Source: Strongylocentrotus droebachiensis
Taxonomy: Eukaryota; Echinodermata; Echinoidea; Camarodonta; Strongylocentrotidae
DNA length: 64,000 nt
Direction: 5' to 3'
Assembly: GCA_035222895.1 (NCBI GenBank)
Contig: JAVYIG010009858.1
Coordinates: 1 to 64,000 of the forward strand
A program made the position numbers and the translations under genes. Shown here piece by piece: positions 10,498-23,895 of this stretch. The notes below the pieces were generated by a model. That model was given only the letters and a program-made list of their open reading frames with translations, was not told the origin of the DNA and did not search any database. Numbering within the stretch: position 1 is the first letter of the stretch; each line of letters begins with the position of its first letter.

Positions 10498-13384
10498 AAA
10501 TGATTGCTAAACCAACATCATTAGTGATGTCCTACAGCATTAATTTCAAATAACAGTGAAACATAATCGGAGTTTATCGAAATATGAGTGAAAAGACATT
10601 TCATATCGTTTGCTAACTTTTTGCTCATAGCTTTTGGCTGGCAGATGTTCAAAAAAATCACCACACTTTTTTCTCTTTTGTTAACTTCATTGTATAGAAG
10701 CTCCTCAGATCACTGAGTAATGACGGTTTTTGTGTTTTCATAAAACAATGCACTCTACTAGATTATCATCAATACTAAACATCAACCCGCGGGAATTGTG
10801 TAGGGACAGGTGTATCCGGGAAATAGGCATACTCAAACCGAGAAAAAAATACTGTCAACTATAATCTGATAAACATTAATGTTTCTTTTGCTGTGTCTTG
10901 AAATCTAACACTCCTATCACGAAAAGTATAAGCAAAGCACAAGAGAATTAAAGCTATTAATAATATTCAAGGCCAAGATGCTTGTTAATCTGGATCACGT
11001 GAGCGGTGGAAACAATTTGCCGAAGAACATTCCGCCCCTCCCCCTTGATAAAATCAAACAAACGTGTACTCTTTTGTTGTATGTAGGATAATGTTCATAT
11101 ATTAGATTAGATTGAAATCATTCCCGGCACATGATCACACTTCCATATCGAAATTAATGTTCAGAAATGACGCGGCAAAACTGCGACTGTTTTTCATGAT
11201 GACGTAAAGTGTGTTATACGCTTCATATTTCTGAATCTTATGACGAAGAGCTCATCGAATACGCACAAATCCTTTATTGCGCATTACTTGGTTGCCATCC
11301 ATTTTACACGTAAAATATAAAACCGCGGCTGCTTATTTTTGGGCGGCGGTTGATCGCGCCATTTCTGAACAAACTTTTAAGGGAATCATAATTTATACCG
11401 GTGTGGTTTAAAATTTAAAAATAACGTAACGCAAATATATTTAAAGTACCTATACATTTATGGGCAATAAGACAAACATCAAACACTACGTAAATTATCA
11501 ATTTGTAATGTACTGGATAATGACTGCAATGTATTCAAGTAAACAGACGGAAAATTGTTGGCAACCCGTATTATTTCAAAGTAAAAATAAATATGGCCCC
11601 GTCTGAGACCTTATCCTATATGTATTTTAACGATTTTGATGATAGGTCATATCATTTTTAATGAAACATTCCAATTATGTTTTTTCCTCACACCAATGAC
11701 AAGGTTAATCATTTATCAACGGGAAAATTAATTAAGAGAAAGAATATTTAATCATTTACCTTTCAAATTAAGGCATTGCTTCCTGAGGGAAAGATGACTT
11801 TGCGTAAACTCTTGTTATATGATATTCCGTGGTGTCTCTCTGACACCTGCCAAGTTTGAACTCCCTCGACGAAATCTCATAAACTATCACAGTATCACGT
11901 CGGAAAGAGCTTTTTAAAACAAGCAACTATATGCTTCCTCATAACAGATTATATACCACCCATGTGCTTAATCAAAAGAGGTTGGGTCTTTCAGATTAGA
12001 AATGTCAAAGGAAAATAAGTTTTCATTCATAAAAATATTTTAGAAATAAATCTTATCGTGTTTTTCTTGGATGAAGAAGTTATATTAAGAAGTGGTAATT
12101 CATCGGTGGTCCCCGGTGGAAAAGCAGGTAAGACGAGAAACTGAATTCCTTTTTAAATAGAGGAATTACACGTGTCTCGAATTGAAGTAATTATGATTTT
12201 AGGATAAGATAAAATGTCAGGGTGGCACGAATTTTCATTCATAAAAAGAACATCCGTAGTTTTTGTTTGCAAGAAATTGATTCTAATAAAATCCAATTCC
12301 GATGCACTATTGATATCGGAACACGTGATTGTAACGAGAAACGTTTTGTGTCTCGAAGCCGAAGCAAGCCGAAAATCACAGATGTTATTAATCGCATACA
12401 TCACAATTTCAGGATGAACAAAATGTCATCATAGCACACCCTATATCGTTCAAAAAGAAAAATCTGAAATGAAAATACAAAGCAAGATAATGCAAAACAG
12501 AGAAAAAATTGTTTTTCTAAAGAGCTAGGAATAACAAAACAAATCTAATTTGATTATTTATACATATTTGTGGCTTACACCCAGTAAATTACATTTATAA
12601 CAAATCTAATTTGTATTAAATTATCCATTTTCCATTAAGCCACATAGGTAAATCATTTGAAAATGAACCACAACCCCGAATCATATTATGAATTGCCATT
12701 TTTTCGAGGAAAAATAATAAAATGACTGACCAATAAACTCTGAATATGAATACACTTAACATCTAGGACAAAGTACAGAGGTGAACAGTAAATAAAGAGA
12801 GAAGGATCTATGACGAATCTAAGGAATATCTTAAAGACTATGTACCTCCGTATAATTAGAATTTAAAGTATTTTAGACACAGCATTAGAAGACTTAAAGA
12901 ACAACTCTTTCTATCCTGAACACGGCGAAGTTATGAAATTCTGGCAAACTATAAGACAAGGGGGATTAAAACTAGCAGAGTATACGGTCATTTGAAAAGG
13001 GGATGAGGGCATCGCTTTCATCATATGCATTTTTTCATGACCGTGCAAACAAGGAAATCCGAAGGTTTTTGTGGCAAACATAATTAGAAGTTTTGAGACT
13101 AATACTCCCTGAGGAATAGTGGATTACTGGATGATGCCAAGTCTTAACCATCCGTTTAATTATTCCACAATCTAAAGCTTCCTTTATTTCGCTTCCCGCG
13201 CGAAAAATCATCCAAGAGGTCTTAAAGTATTTATAGTAGACACATATTTTGATAGAAAGGTGCTTTTCTTTCAAATCAACCTGCCGTGTTTTTGAAACAG
13301 CGTGGCGACAGAGAGATGTTTTAGTAGATAAGACAAGAACAGTGGCGCGTGGGACACTCCCTCCCCCGTCCCAATATAATGCCA

Positions 13385-13467
13385 AGAGAGAGAAAGAGAG
13401 TGGGGGAGAGAGGGGAAAGAAGATAGAGGACAGGAAAAGGAGTAGACGAGAGGGAGAAGTTTGAGAG

Positions 13468-13498
<31 letters not shown>

Positions 13499-13520
13499 GG
13501 GAGAGAAAGTAAGAGGGGGA
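13385..13520. repeat. (GA)n-rich purine tract
   Basis: About 130 bp of GAGAG and GGGAGAG repeats. The open frames overlapping it are compositional. Confidence 0.85.
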
Positions 13521-14693
13521 GTGGATGTTTTAAAATGCATCAAGTTCATGGAAAAACGATACCCTGTGCATGTTCAAATGTAATTCAAATTATAAAATCA
13601 TTATGAATATGGATGTATTAAACTTAATCAAACCCATCTGTTCTTGATCAGACCATTATTTTTGACGACTGTGCAAAGATATTTGTCTAATTTACAACTC
13701 GTCTGTAATATTTCCTTATCGAATAAATCAAAAATGCAAAACTTTCACTTCCGTTTATTAATATATGCTGAAGCAAAGAGAATCTAACCAAAATAGTTCT
13801 TTTTTTGAACTTTTCTTTCCCCCGCATTTCCTTCCTGTTTCATGCTCAACACCGCCCTCCATATTACGGACCACTCCCCTACATGGCTGAACATTATTAT
13901 AACCAAATATAGTAGTTCAATCGAAATAGCAATTTACCCCCCCCCCCCCCCATGATATGTAAATTAACATAGGTCATATAAAAGAATTTTGTATCCATAT
14001 TTTTTAGTACGTTTTTATTATTCCTATAAGGATCATTCCTAACAGCACCGCAGTGGAATAAATTATTTTGCAATTAGTTTTAGGTTACCCCTAAAACTCG
14101 CTATTTTGACTACTTTTGAAAGGAGGAGATCGTGAGAGAAAATGGTCAAAAATCTAAAAAAGTTCAACGGATATAAAGACACTGAACTGCTTGAATAACT
14201 CCCCCGCCCCCCCCCCCCCCCCCTTCAACAAGTTCCCAAATTCATAAACATTTGACATGCATGGAATTTTCATTGTAGACTCGCAAAAACAACTCATTGA
14301 AAAAAGAAAGAAAAAAATGATATATGTCCTTATGTTCATCCAGCCGAAGGTTCGATTGTGGACCTAAGATACTGAGAAGTTACAAGTGATGGGATGGCGT
14401 TAAGAAAATACTAATGAAGTACATGTACCTACCCATCTCCAGTGGAAGAGAGAAAAGGTGCACGTATTATAAGAAGACGAAGTAAACAATAATCAGTTTA
14501 GACAGGTACTGTATTCTCACAAGAGCGCAACTTAAATATCATCACAAATATTCAAATATTGCTGTTTTCATTATGTTTCTATAGGATATATTTTACTTTG
14601 TTTTCCTCTAAATCTAACTTTCAAAAAAGAACTACAAAACACTTCTGATTCTTACACCACTGTTTAAATGTTAAAAATGTTGATGAAATAATA
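13521..14693. other. Intergenic, no gene recognised
   Basis: AT-rich with C runs at 13937-13951 and 14203-14223. Nothing codes recognisably. Confidence 0.5.
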
Positions 14694-14695
14694 TA

Positions 14696-15429
14696 CACTA
14701 TTAAAAAAGTTGGGCAGATGATTGTTACTGGTTAAATCGAAGTTGGGCAAATTTTGTCCGATAATTGGGTTATTTCTTCCAACCATTTACTATATGAAGT
14801 TACCTCATGAAAGGTAAAACATAAGTTGGGGAGGTGTTACTTGGCAAATCGATGTTGGGCAAATGTCGTCCAACAATTGGTTTATTTCCTACCAACCATG
14901 TAGTAACCGATGAAATTAATTGGGTAATGTTATTGGGCAAATTAGAGTTGGGCCATTGTTGTCCAACATTTGGGTTATTTTCTACCAACCATTTACTACA
15001 TGTATTTACCCAATTAACATGTTCAATATAAGTTGGGCAGATGTAACTGGGCAAACGTAAGTCGGGCAACATTATAATCCAACAATAGGGTTATATTTTT
15101 ATATTAGACGTGTCGTGGTCGAGTGGATATGGCACACGACTGTGGATCAAATTGTTCGCGGTTCGAGTCCCCCCACGGCACTAATGTCCTTTTGCATATA
15201 ATATTTTGTATATAACTAGTGTCAAATATATGCTACACATTATGGTGAGAATTGGGTGAATTTCTGATTAGGTACATTTTTGTTGGTTAAAAGTTGGGTA
15301 TTTTCTTTTTATCCAACACTGGGTAAATCATGCAAAATCTTTAATTCACCCAAACGTTGGTTGGACACATAATCGCCATCATGTTGGGTAAAAATTGGGC
15401 AATTTTTTTGCCCAATATTTTGTAGAGTG
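14696..15429 (+). mobile_element. TA-flanked inverted-repeat element with internal TTGGGCA tandem repeats
   Basis: The left end reads TA-CACTATTAAAAAAGTTGGG. The right end, complemented, reads TA-CACTCTACAAAATATTGGG. This gives imperfect terminal inverted repeats of about 22 bp and a TA target duplication (14694-14695 and 15430-15431). Inside, a unit of about 95-115 bp rich in TTGGGCA, TGTCCAACA and TACCAACCAT recurs from about 14708, 14823, 14918 and 15031. The tandem array is followed by the tRNA-like sequence at 15111-15181. No transposase is encoded, so it is non-autonomous. TA duplication suggests a Tc1/mariner-like or similar source, by inference only. Confidence 0.6.
15111..15181 (+). 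tRNA. Degenerate tRNA-like sequence (tRNA pseudogene or SINE head)
   Basis: It has a perfect B box, GGTTCGAGTCC at 15160-15170, and a good A box, TGGTCGAGTGG at 15116-15126, 34 bases apart. These match an internal RNA polymerase III promoter. The 5' TGTCGTG pairs with CACGGCA near the 3' end over seven positions (one G-U), leaving C as discriminator. The T stem has two mismatches. The anticodon stem is mostly unpaired, although the loop CTGTGGA would give a GTG (His) anticodon. The D stem and acceptor stem cannot both be placed in standard register. It is therefore probably not a working tRNA but a tRNA-derived insertion within the surrounding transposon. Confidence 0.5.
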
Positions 15430-15432
15430 TAG

Positions 15433-18290
15433 TGACATCAAGTTTTCGAGTAAGGCATATGATCACAGTCTGATTAAAGTTAGGATTTACAATGCTTGGT
15501 CTGTAAGGAATTCTATCTCTCCCGCCCGAAAAAAAAGTGTTGGTCGTCTCGGCGTTAACATTTTTACAACATTTTGTAACGACCACTAAATTATTCCGAT
15601 AGAGGAAACATTAACTTCGTAAAAGGAAATGACCATGCCTCAAAGGGTTCACAAGGTAACCCATGAACAAATGTGACCTTCTCTTGGCAATGAGTTAGTG
15701 TGATATCTTGAATGATAGAAGAGCTATATAGGAGGGCTACGTGAACATCAAAATTACCTTACTTTGCATGCCTCTGGTATTGAGTTTCCATATTAGGTAA
15801 TTTCGTAGCACATTGAATACATTTCACACACAAAACTGTTGAAACGGTAGTTGCATTCGTGAATGGATTTTACTTTACTCTACCCCACCCCTCAATGGAC
15901 GAATATCATATAATGTTAGAAACGCCATACAAATTATATTTTGTGGTTTTACTATACGATTTTTCTCTCTTTCTTTCCTTCTTATCATCTCTCCCCTTTT
16001 TCATTTCATTTGACCGTTGTAGTCGTCTTTCTTCGTCGGCACGCTCCGCATAAATCGGTCAACAAAAGCTTATTACATGCATGCAGATCTATACCTCAGC
16101 TGTCATTATTGAAACAATAATTCAAAAAGATATAGTTATGCACTGAAGACATTAATCTAATTTTCAAAGGAATCCATCTCTCGATAAAATCAATTTCATT
16201 CTGCGCCAGTTACCCATTAAATGTAATCTGCATGCCTTCCGACCGCCACGTTAGCCTACATCTTTCCTTATAAATTTGAAATCTTTCTCTTGATTGATCA
16301 TGAGGGCGCGCCCCCTTTTTAAAGGAAAATGACTCCATAGAGCCAGGACCATGCCCGAAAATCAGAGATTCGCTTTCGGACGCCCGCGTCTTTCATTGCA
16401 GGACAGGTGCCACCCCTCCCTCCCCCTCCTCCCCTCCTCAACAATCCTGGATCCGCCACTGTTTGGTTGAGTTACGACTGATCGTAAGACAATCCCAGTA
16501 GTGTGCAGCTAGGGATGCAATAGTATTGGAATACTGCTTAGTATTCGAGACCTACATCAGTCACATCGGGCAAGGAAGGTCAGGCCACGGGGCTACGCCG
16601 GGGCAGGTTTCCATCAATGACTCGATTGTCTCTTCAAGAAGAGTGACGTCGCATACGTTTTTAACGTCTTCTGTCTTTTAACATACTCGATGCATGAGGT
16701 AATGTGGATTCTCTGAGCTGAAGTGGCATTTAAAGGTTAAATCTCAGTTATAGTATAAAGGCAAGGTCTGGGGATAAGTAAGACTGACGTGTACTTGACA
16801 GTCTACTTCAGGCCATGCTGCTCACTGACGAGTGATTAAGGTATACTGTCACTTCTCAAGTAAGAAAAGGAGAAAATGTTCATTTAAAGGCTGAATCCGT
16901 TTTATTTTCCTGTCGAAGGAAAGCAACATAAATTCACTTTCATAAACTTAAGAGCTCAAAAGTATTGCGAAGGGAATCAGCTTTCCTCATAACTTAAAGG
17001 TGCATACAATGTACTGCGTAGAACATGTCAAGTCTGTTTTCAGAAGCTCCCAAATCTCACAATTATTGTGAGCTGTTGGGCGGCAAAGGTGTCGGATCAA
17101 AGTGATAAATTTATTAACGATGGTGTGTTCTCACGCAGGCTTCAGGACGATGTCAGATGTCCCACCGCGTTTCTCAGCACGCTTGGATATCCCACATCGT
17201 ATATGGACATTGTCGATTTAGAAGCGCTTAAAACATATACGTATGGACACGGTCCCAAAGAGATAAGTTAACAAGTATTAAAAATATTCATACCCTTACC
17301 AAGTTTTGTAATTGTTGAAGTATGTGAAAAGATTGAATTTTTCCGATTTATGTTTCTTGACAATGTGAGATACTAAAGCTAACATCTAAAACTATTCAAT
17401 AAATGCACTTATTCTACCAGTCCACCTTTCATTCTTGAGTTACGAAAAACGCAACAACCATCAAATTAACAAGGGGTAAGAATACTTAAGTACTGTATAT
17501 AGATTTAATATTTTAATGATTATCTGTGTCGCTTCCAATTAATGATGTGATTTCTTAAATACTTCATAGCGATATCTAGTGTAGATGTCATGCCGCTACC
17601 ATTACGTTCCACATTATATAGAAAGGTGATTAGAAGTGACACACTCACCAATGGAGCCTGAGTGTGTAAATCAAACCATTTTTTTTAGTCCTGGAAAAAG
17701 CCATTGAGCTTCGATATAATTAAATACAATACAGACAAAGTCATGTCCAGCCAAAGGGGACCCTAGAATGGCGGCTTGACGGTGGAAACAAAATTCTCAG
17801 ACAAAGAATAAACAGGTTATGTTCTTTAAAGTAAGGGGGAAACTTAGGGAGTTGTGGGTATACACAAAATGGAGATGTTCTCTTCGTGTTACATCTCAAG
17901 GACATTCAAACATTGCCAATTTATTTCCTATATCATTCGGCGATTCCAACTTTACAAGGAAATCGACATTCTTATTTTCTGTCCGATTAAATGAAAATGT
18001 GCGTGATCTATTTGTCTGATTTTTCCTCTACCATGAATCAAAACCAACTTTTGGTTTGGTTGAGGTTAATTCCCATTTTAAGACCAATGATAAAACGTTG
18101 TTGCCAAAACCGCGGGAATGCTGCGATACGGAGGCGTAAAATATACCAATCGTCTGCAGAATTGATTATTAGATTATGGAAACGTCCTTCTCTATCTAAG
18201 TTTTCAAGAATAAACCTAAAAAAATATGGAGTCTACTGTCTCCACAGAAAGAAAAAAAGGAGTACATCACAAAAACGATATATCTGTGTC
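15433..18290. other. Intergenic, no gene recognised
   Basis: No recognised coding. At 16443-16461 the words CCTGGATCCGCCACTG resemble the right terminus of the hAT-like CAGNGGCGGATC elements seen at 46.4 and 49.7 kb, preceded by a C-rich tract. I cannot find its left end with confidence. Confidence 0.4.
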
Positions 18291-18295
18291 ATGGA

Positions 18296-18480
18296 TGATA
18301 ATAATAATAATAGTATACTCATGGTTTTCTTTATAGCGCATTACAATCATGTCTCTGTTAACATTTCAATGCGCTTTACAATATAGCCTACGATATAACA
18401 AGATCATGAAAGGAAGAAGAGTAAACAGAAGTATATATTTTATAAAATGAAGTTCTTACAAAAGAGAAAAATGATAACAT
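18296..18480. repeat. Dispersed repeat with (ATA)n start and TATAGCGC motifs
   Basis: GATAATAATAATAATAG is followed by TTTATAGCGCATTACAATC and then GTCTCTGTTAACATTTCAATGCGC. The pairing of an ATA tract with 'tatagcgc...caatgcgcttta' is typical of ends of widespread invertebrate repeats. Assigned from general resemblance only. Confidence 0.35.
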
Positions 18481-19613
18481 TACTTAACCTTTAGTATTAT
18501 TGATATGCTAATTTGAAAAGATGAGTTTTGAGTTTAGATAAGAATGTTCAGTATGGATATACAACGTAGGGAGATGAACGGCACGCATTGATAATACACG
18601 ATATATTTCAATGAGAATAGCTGGCAAACAGCTGTTGAACGTGACAAATTTAGCAACAGGCGTTTGCCTTTAAATTCCAAACATACAAACACGAGATGGA
18701 TAAATAATGAGAGAAGAACGACTGGAATGGTGTTAATTCAGCTCTCGCACGATAACCTCAGCGCGTACGTGGAATCACAACTTACAATTTGAGTTAAGTT
18801 TTACCACAGCAATGAAATACAAGACTACAAATAAAACTGTACTAAATTATCCGTTCGAATTTCATGTCTGAATATTCGTTTAAAAAACTATGAAATTAAA
18901 AGTCAACCCACCTTTCCATTGGATTACTTAACACAAATAAATATTATATTTGCCACACCACATTACAAGATTTTGTTGGTAGATAACGCAAAGGTTCCTG
19001 AGAATCAGTAGAAAGTAAATATTAAAAATAGGTCCAACATTCTTTTGAAGAAGGAAAGAAAGATTGAATGAAATAAATAAAGGAAAAGAAAAGCGAAATA
19101 AACGATATCATTGCTTTGAGTTGCACTTTGTATGTCTGTGAATACCAGTGTCCCTTGGGGTCATTTTGAACAAGTAAAATCTAGACGTGATAACCTTTCA
19201 CCAAAAAGTAATTCTGGTTCACCATTTTGGCTAATCCCCAAAGGCATGCAGAAGAAAGGACGAAGAAGTAAGACGATATACAACGGTAAATGGCACATGA
19301 CAATGGCCTCTTTATCGAGATTAATTTAAAGGTTTTCAGAAACCTACAGAGAAAAAGCGAAGGGGTAACAATCACATAATGAGCTTGTTATAAAAAATGA
19401 AATAAATAATGCACACATTTCACATTTGCATGTGATTTGTCAAAAACATGTAGTTGCGGTATCGTGTGACTATTCGTGGGGGGGGGGGGCTTCTGGTTTT
19501 AGATGGGTGATATGTGAAGGAGCAAAGCGATCGTGTACAGATGAGTATATTTTACTATTTACTATCATTAGAGATGGATGTATTGTATTGTCCTCTTCTT
19601 GCCCCCCCCCTCC

Positions 19614-19661
<48 letters not shown>

Positions 19662-22600
19662 GCGAACATAAACCCACATGCCCACACACAATCATGGTGC
19701 CGAAATTATATAATGAAACATTATTACTCACTACCATCTACAACATCATCATAAGAATACCATCGTGATTACGATGATGAACTTCAGGATCATCACCATC
19801 ATTAACAACGACAGCATCATCGTAGTTGATCTTCACCATTACCACCACTATCACCGCAACCACCACCACCACCACCAGCATCAATAGTAGCCACCACATT
19901 AAAACCATTTAATAAAGAATGCCCATCATCGACATCACCTTCACGTTAGATTAGAAATCGGCGATGGATCGTAATAAATTAAAATTGGTTAATAAGACAA
20001 AACAATAAGTTTTGCGACTTCTTAGAGTGTTGGAGCATCACAACCATGGTTTCAATATTTAAAAAAGAATACTATTGTTGTAGCAATATTCTTTACTTAC
20101 CTATACATATTCCAATCAATGTGGATCCATTGAAGTTAAATCCATACATCTTGAAGAAATGGAAAGTATTCTCCAGGTATAGAACATGAATTCACCCGAT
20201 GAGCGAGTATCCCTTTATGAAGACTCTCTGTCTGTTCCTACAATTTCGGGCAAACACGAGATAAAAACCGTCGATTCGATTCTTCGAAAAAAATACGATC
20301 ACGAAAAAAAACATCAAATCTAGAATGTTTCTGCAGATAAGAAATACGTTTTTACCACAAATGTCAAATTCTTTCCCCTCCTCAAATCATCTCAGCAGAT
20401 TTGAACGGGAGGTAGTAGGAGATAACGGCCTTTTGGCGCGAAATGTTTGTCGAAGTGTTCGTTTGATATTGAACCGATAACACTAACACGCACTCTGTTT
20501 CTTCCTGATCTAGTAATGTTCACAGGCTGACATTTTGATCTTATCGTGCGACCCTCGACGATCTTTTTTCTCCAAAGAAAATATCAGGCTTGCTAGACAG
20601 TAGACACTAACAATATTTAATCTAATAGAGGGAAAATTGATAAAAAAATTCGAGTAGAATAATATTGTATGCGATGCTTACAGAACGTGGAATAGCAAAT
20701 CGACGACGCTCAGATTTTTCACTTAATCCTCAATAAATATAATTATGTTGTCAAACTGTTACGAAGTTCCGTAATGAACTTAATCGCAGAGGAGAAGTTC
20801 CTTTCTTTAACCATCATAGGTTTATCAATCGGAGAAAGGTGATGATGACGAACTCGTGTAAAATGAATCTCTAGAAATATAGACTGGGTCCAAGTTAATC
20901 GCTTGCACACAACAGAGCAGACGTCTGCATGGTATATACTGGAAGTTGTGCCTGCGATCTTACTCTTAAATGAAAGGGGTCAATTAGGATCCCGTCCTGA
21001 TAGCTCCAAATTTCCTTGATTTGTCTTCGTCCCTTGCAAGAGTGTGAATGTGACATGAATGCCTGGGCCTCCGCTCCTAATCATGCAGGCAACCAGAGAC
21101 GATCACATCCCATATTTATGTACGATATGATATCGCGATCAATCAGACGAGATATTTTCCCGCGTCGGGTGAGTGTAAGAAACAACTAATCGCATTGAAA
21201 AAGAAAAGAATTTTTAAATCTTGACTATTGAACGCGCTGGATGAAATTCCAAGTCGTCTGTATTTAATTGTTGTTTACCCCTATCACAAATCAGGAGTAT
21301 ATGGCCGGCGAAAAACTATTAATAAAAACAGGCCAATATTTCTCCTCCGGGCTTTCCTAAATCTGACAACTCCAGCCGGTCAACGAAATTGGAAGCGTCT
21401 TTATCCTCTGAAATTTCAAAACTGAAATCCTTGACCAATGAATGAACGAAATGATTTCCAAATCTGGCTCCGGCTCAAGTCGTCTGTCTCTAATTTCAGA
21501 CCAGAACGACAGGTCATTTTTGGACGCTTTAAGACTTCCACATCCAGTCTCAGATTGCAATGAACTTGTCACTGAGTTTCAAGCAGACGATGACAGAAGG
21601 CCACATACTGGGCTGGCTCACTTTTTCCCTCCTTGGAATGACTGAGAGGAAGTCAAAATCTAGCGTACTTTGAAAGGAAGACACGCCACCGGATTCCGGT
21701 TCGCAAGCAAGCATCCACAGCTCCGGCTGATGGACTGCTGGCCAGCAACCAGACACGGGCGGGTTGGTCTTCTAGAAATTATGAGGGCAGCAGACAAGTA
21801 TTTACAGCACAAAACTGAAAATAAGGTTCTGTGATTTTCAGGTGTCTAGATTTATCTATATTGTTTCAAAAATATAATGCTCTTAAAATTACCCAGAGCA
21901 TTAAGTGCACAACCGAGTTCTTACTTTAGAAGAATACGTTTTAACACCAACACAGACATGACTGCAGCGAAATTGGGGGGTGGGGGAGGGGGGGGGGGGA
22001 TTGTAATAGAATTTCGTTAGTGTAAAAAGTTTCAAGCTAATACAGCTACCCCGGTATCATCATCGTTATCACCATCAACATCATCATCATCATCATCATC
22101 ATTACTATCGTCATCGTCATTTTCATTAACATCACCATCATCGTCATTAATGGCGTTTAATAGAATTGATCGCTTTCTGTCTTTCTTTACGGCTTCTCAT
22201 ATTCTTTTCATCCATTTTTTTTCCTAAAAACTTTTAGTCATTCACCCAAACATTTAATTGTTCTTAATTATCTTCATAAAAATCCACAAACCATGACAAT
22301 CAATCAATACAAAAATTAATTTAAGTTCATTTCAGTGTTCAAACCGATCTAAGTATCGAAATCCACCTATTTGATTTGCCATAATAATTATTATGTGTCT
22401 TGACGAAAGTAATGTTAGCATAAATCTTGATACATGTACAATTATTATGGTTAGGGGCTCACCGACATTTTTGAAGACCGCATGCTCGGATACGAAGCAA
22501 CCACTGGTTGTCTGTGGGAATATTTTTCAGAGCCTTTTGGGAAAAGTGGTGAGATTTAAATGATAATCGTGGCAACAAAGTAATATTTAAAACCTGTTTA

Positions 22601-23008
22601 CGAACAAGGAATGGAAATTGGGAAATCATTATGAAACGCCATGTCCTACCTCTGTCATAAACAAACACTTCCCCTACAGACAATGTCTTTTGAGAGAAAA
22701 TGAAGCAGATAAGATTCGGACAACATCATAACGAGACCCGGGAAATGATGAGACAAGGATGTTGGTAATAACCGAGATAACTTGAGGATGTCGTGTAATA
22801 TCATCCAGGTATATCATGGTTTTACAATGTCAACAGGTTGATGGGAAAGAATGATTAATTATTCGCAGATTGAGGTAGCGAAACAACCACCCCTAGCCCA
22901 TTAACAAAAAATAGCTCCAATCAAGGGCTGAAATATTATTCTCTGTGAGAAAACTCACGTAACCTCCTCTTTTTCAGAGCTTTAAGTTCTATTGATGGAA
23001 ATGCCCAA
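18481..23008. other. Long intergenic stretch with microsatellites
   Basis: No gene recognised in 4.5 kb. It holds a CT tract at 19617-19661, CAT/CAC-rich stretches at 19745-19890, a G run at about 21975-22000 and (CAT)n at 22057-22110. The open frames between 21.2 and 21.8 kb have no recognisable domain. Confidence 0.45.
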
Positions 23009-23010
23009 TA

Positions 23011-23893
23011 CAGTGCGTCCCAGAAAAAACGAAACCGAGAAGTATCGATGTTTTATCATAACTTAATCACAACCATAATTAATGAATGATACATATTTGG
23101 AAAGCTTAGAGTCTCTTCTTTCAGTTGATGCTACTCACGTGATGCATATTTTACGCATGAGTGATTAAAAGCAATTTGAAGGAAGAAAACCAAAAAGACA
23201 TTTGGCGGGCGGTATCTGAATTTCGAAGAGAAATTCACATTTCTAGAAAATTGAGTTTCTGCCCTTTCATATTATGACACCTCAATCAGGAAAAATGAGC
23301 GAGGAATGACAAAGTACTGTTTGTTTAAAGTAGTGCTTGCATTTCCATAATTTTATTAAACGAATTCGTTTTCACTGGGTGCCTGCCGTATCAATAAACG
23401 AAATTAACAAAAGACTTAACTCCGTTTCGTTGACAATCAGCCGTAGACGAGAGTCTTCATGCATGGTTGATTTTCAACGAAACGGAGTTAAGTCTTTTGT
23501 CAAATCTGCTTTTTGGTACGGCAGGCACCCAGTGAAAACGAATTCGTTTGTTAAAATTATGAAAATGTAAGGGCTACTTTAAACAAACAGAACTTTGTTA
23601 TTCCTGGCTCATTTTTCTTGATTGAGGTATCATATGAAAGAGCAGAAAATTAACTTTCTAGAAATATGATTTTTTCTTTGAAATTCAGATACCGCCCGCC
23701 AAATTACTTTTTGGTTTCCTTCCTTCAAATTGCTTTTAATCACTCATGCGTGAAATATGCATCACGTGAGTAGCATCAACTGAAAGAAGAGACTCTAAGC
23801 TTTCCAAATATGTATCATTCATTAATTATGGTTGTGATTAAGTTATGATAAAACATCGATACTTCTCGGTTTCGTTTTTTCTGGGACGCACTG
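23011..23893. mobile_element. 883-bp foldback (MITE-type) transposon with TA duplication
   Basis: Two arms of about 420 bp are inverted copies of each other: 23011 to about 23433, and about 23474 to 23893. They are separated by a spacer of roughly 40 bp. The termini are CAGTGCGTCCCAGAAAAAAC and its complement, flanked by TA on both sides (23009-23010 and 23894-23895). The arms differ by scattered substitutions and small indels, so the copy has aged. It carries no transposase. TA duplication and a CAGTG terminus fit a Tc1/mariner-type non-autonomous element. The RNA would fold into a very long hairpin. Confidence 0.9.
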
Positions 23894-23895
23894 TA

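Larger units (their letters stand above)
7401..13384. other. Long intergenic stretch, no gene recognised
   Basis: About 6 kb of AT-rich DNA with only short, unrecognised open frames. It holds a G run at 7931-7942 and two dispersed repeats listed separately. I see no splice-supported exons or RNA genes. Confidence 0.45.

Noticed and set aside
12153-12434. Weak direct repeat with GTGTCTCGAA and AAAATGTCA words
   Set aside because: Too diverged to separate from chance by eye.
17068-17271. 67-residue frame
   Set aside because: No family resemblance and no splice or start context.
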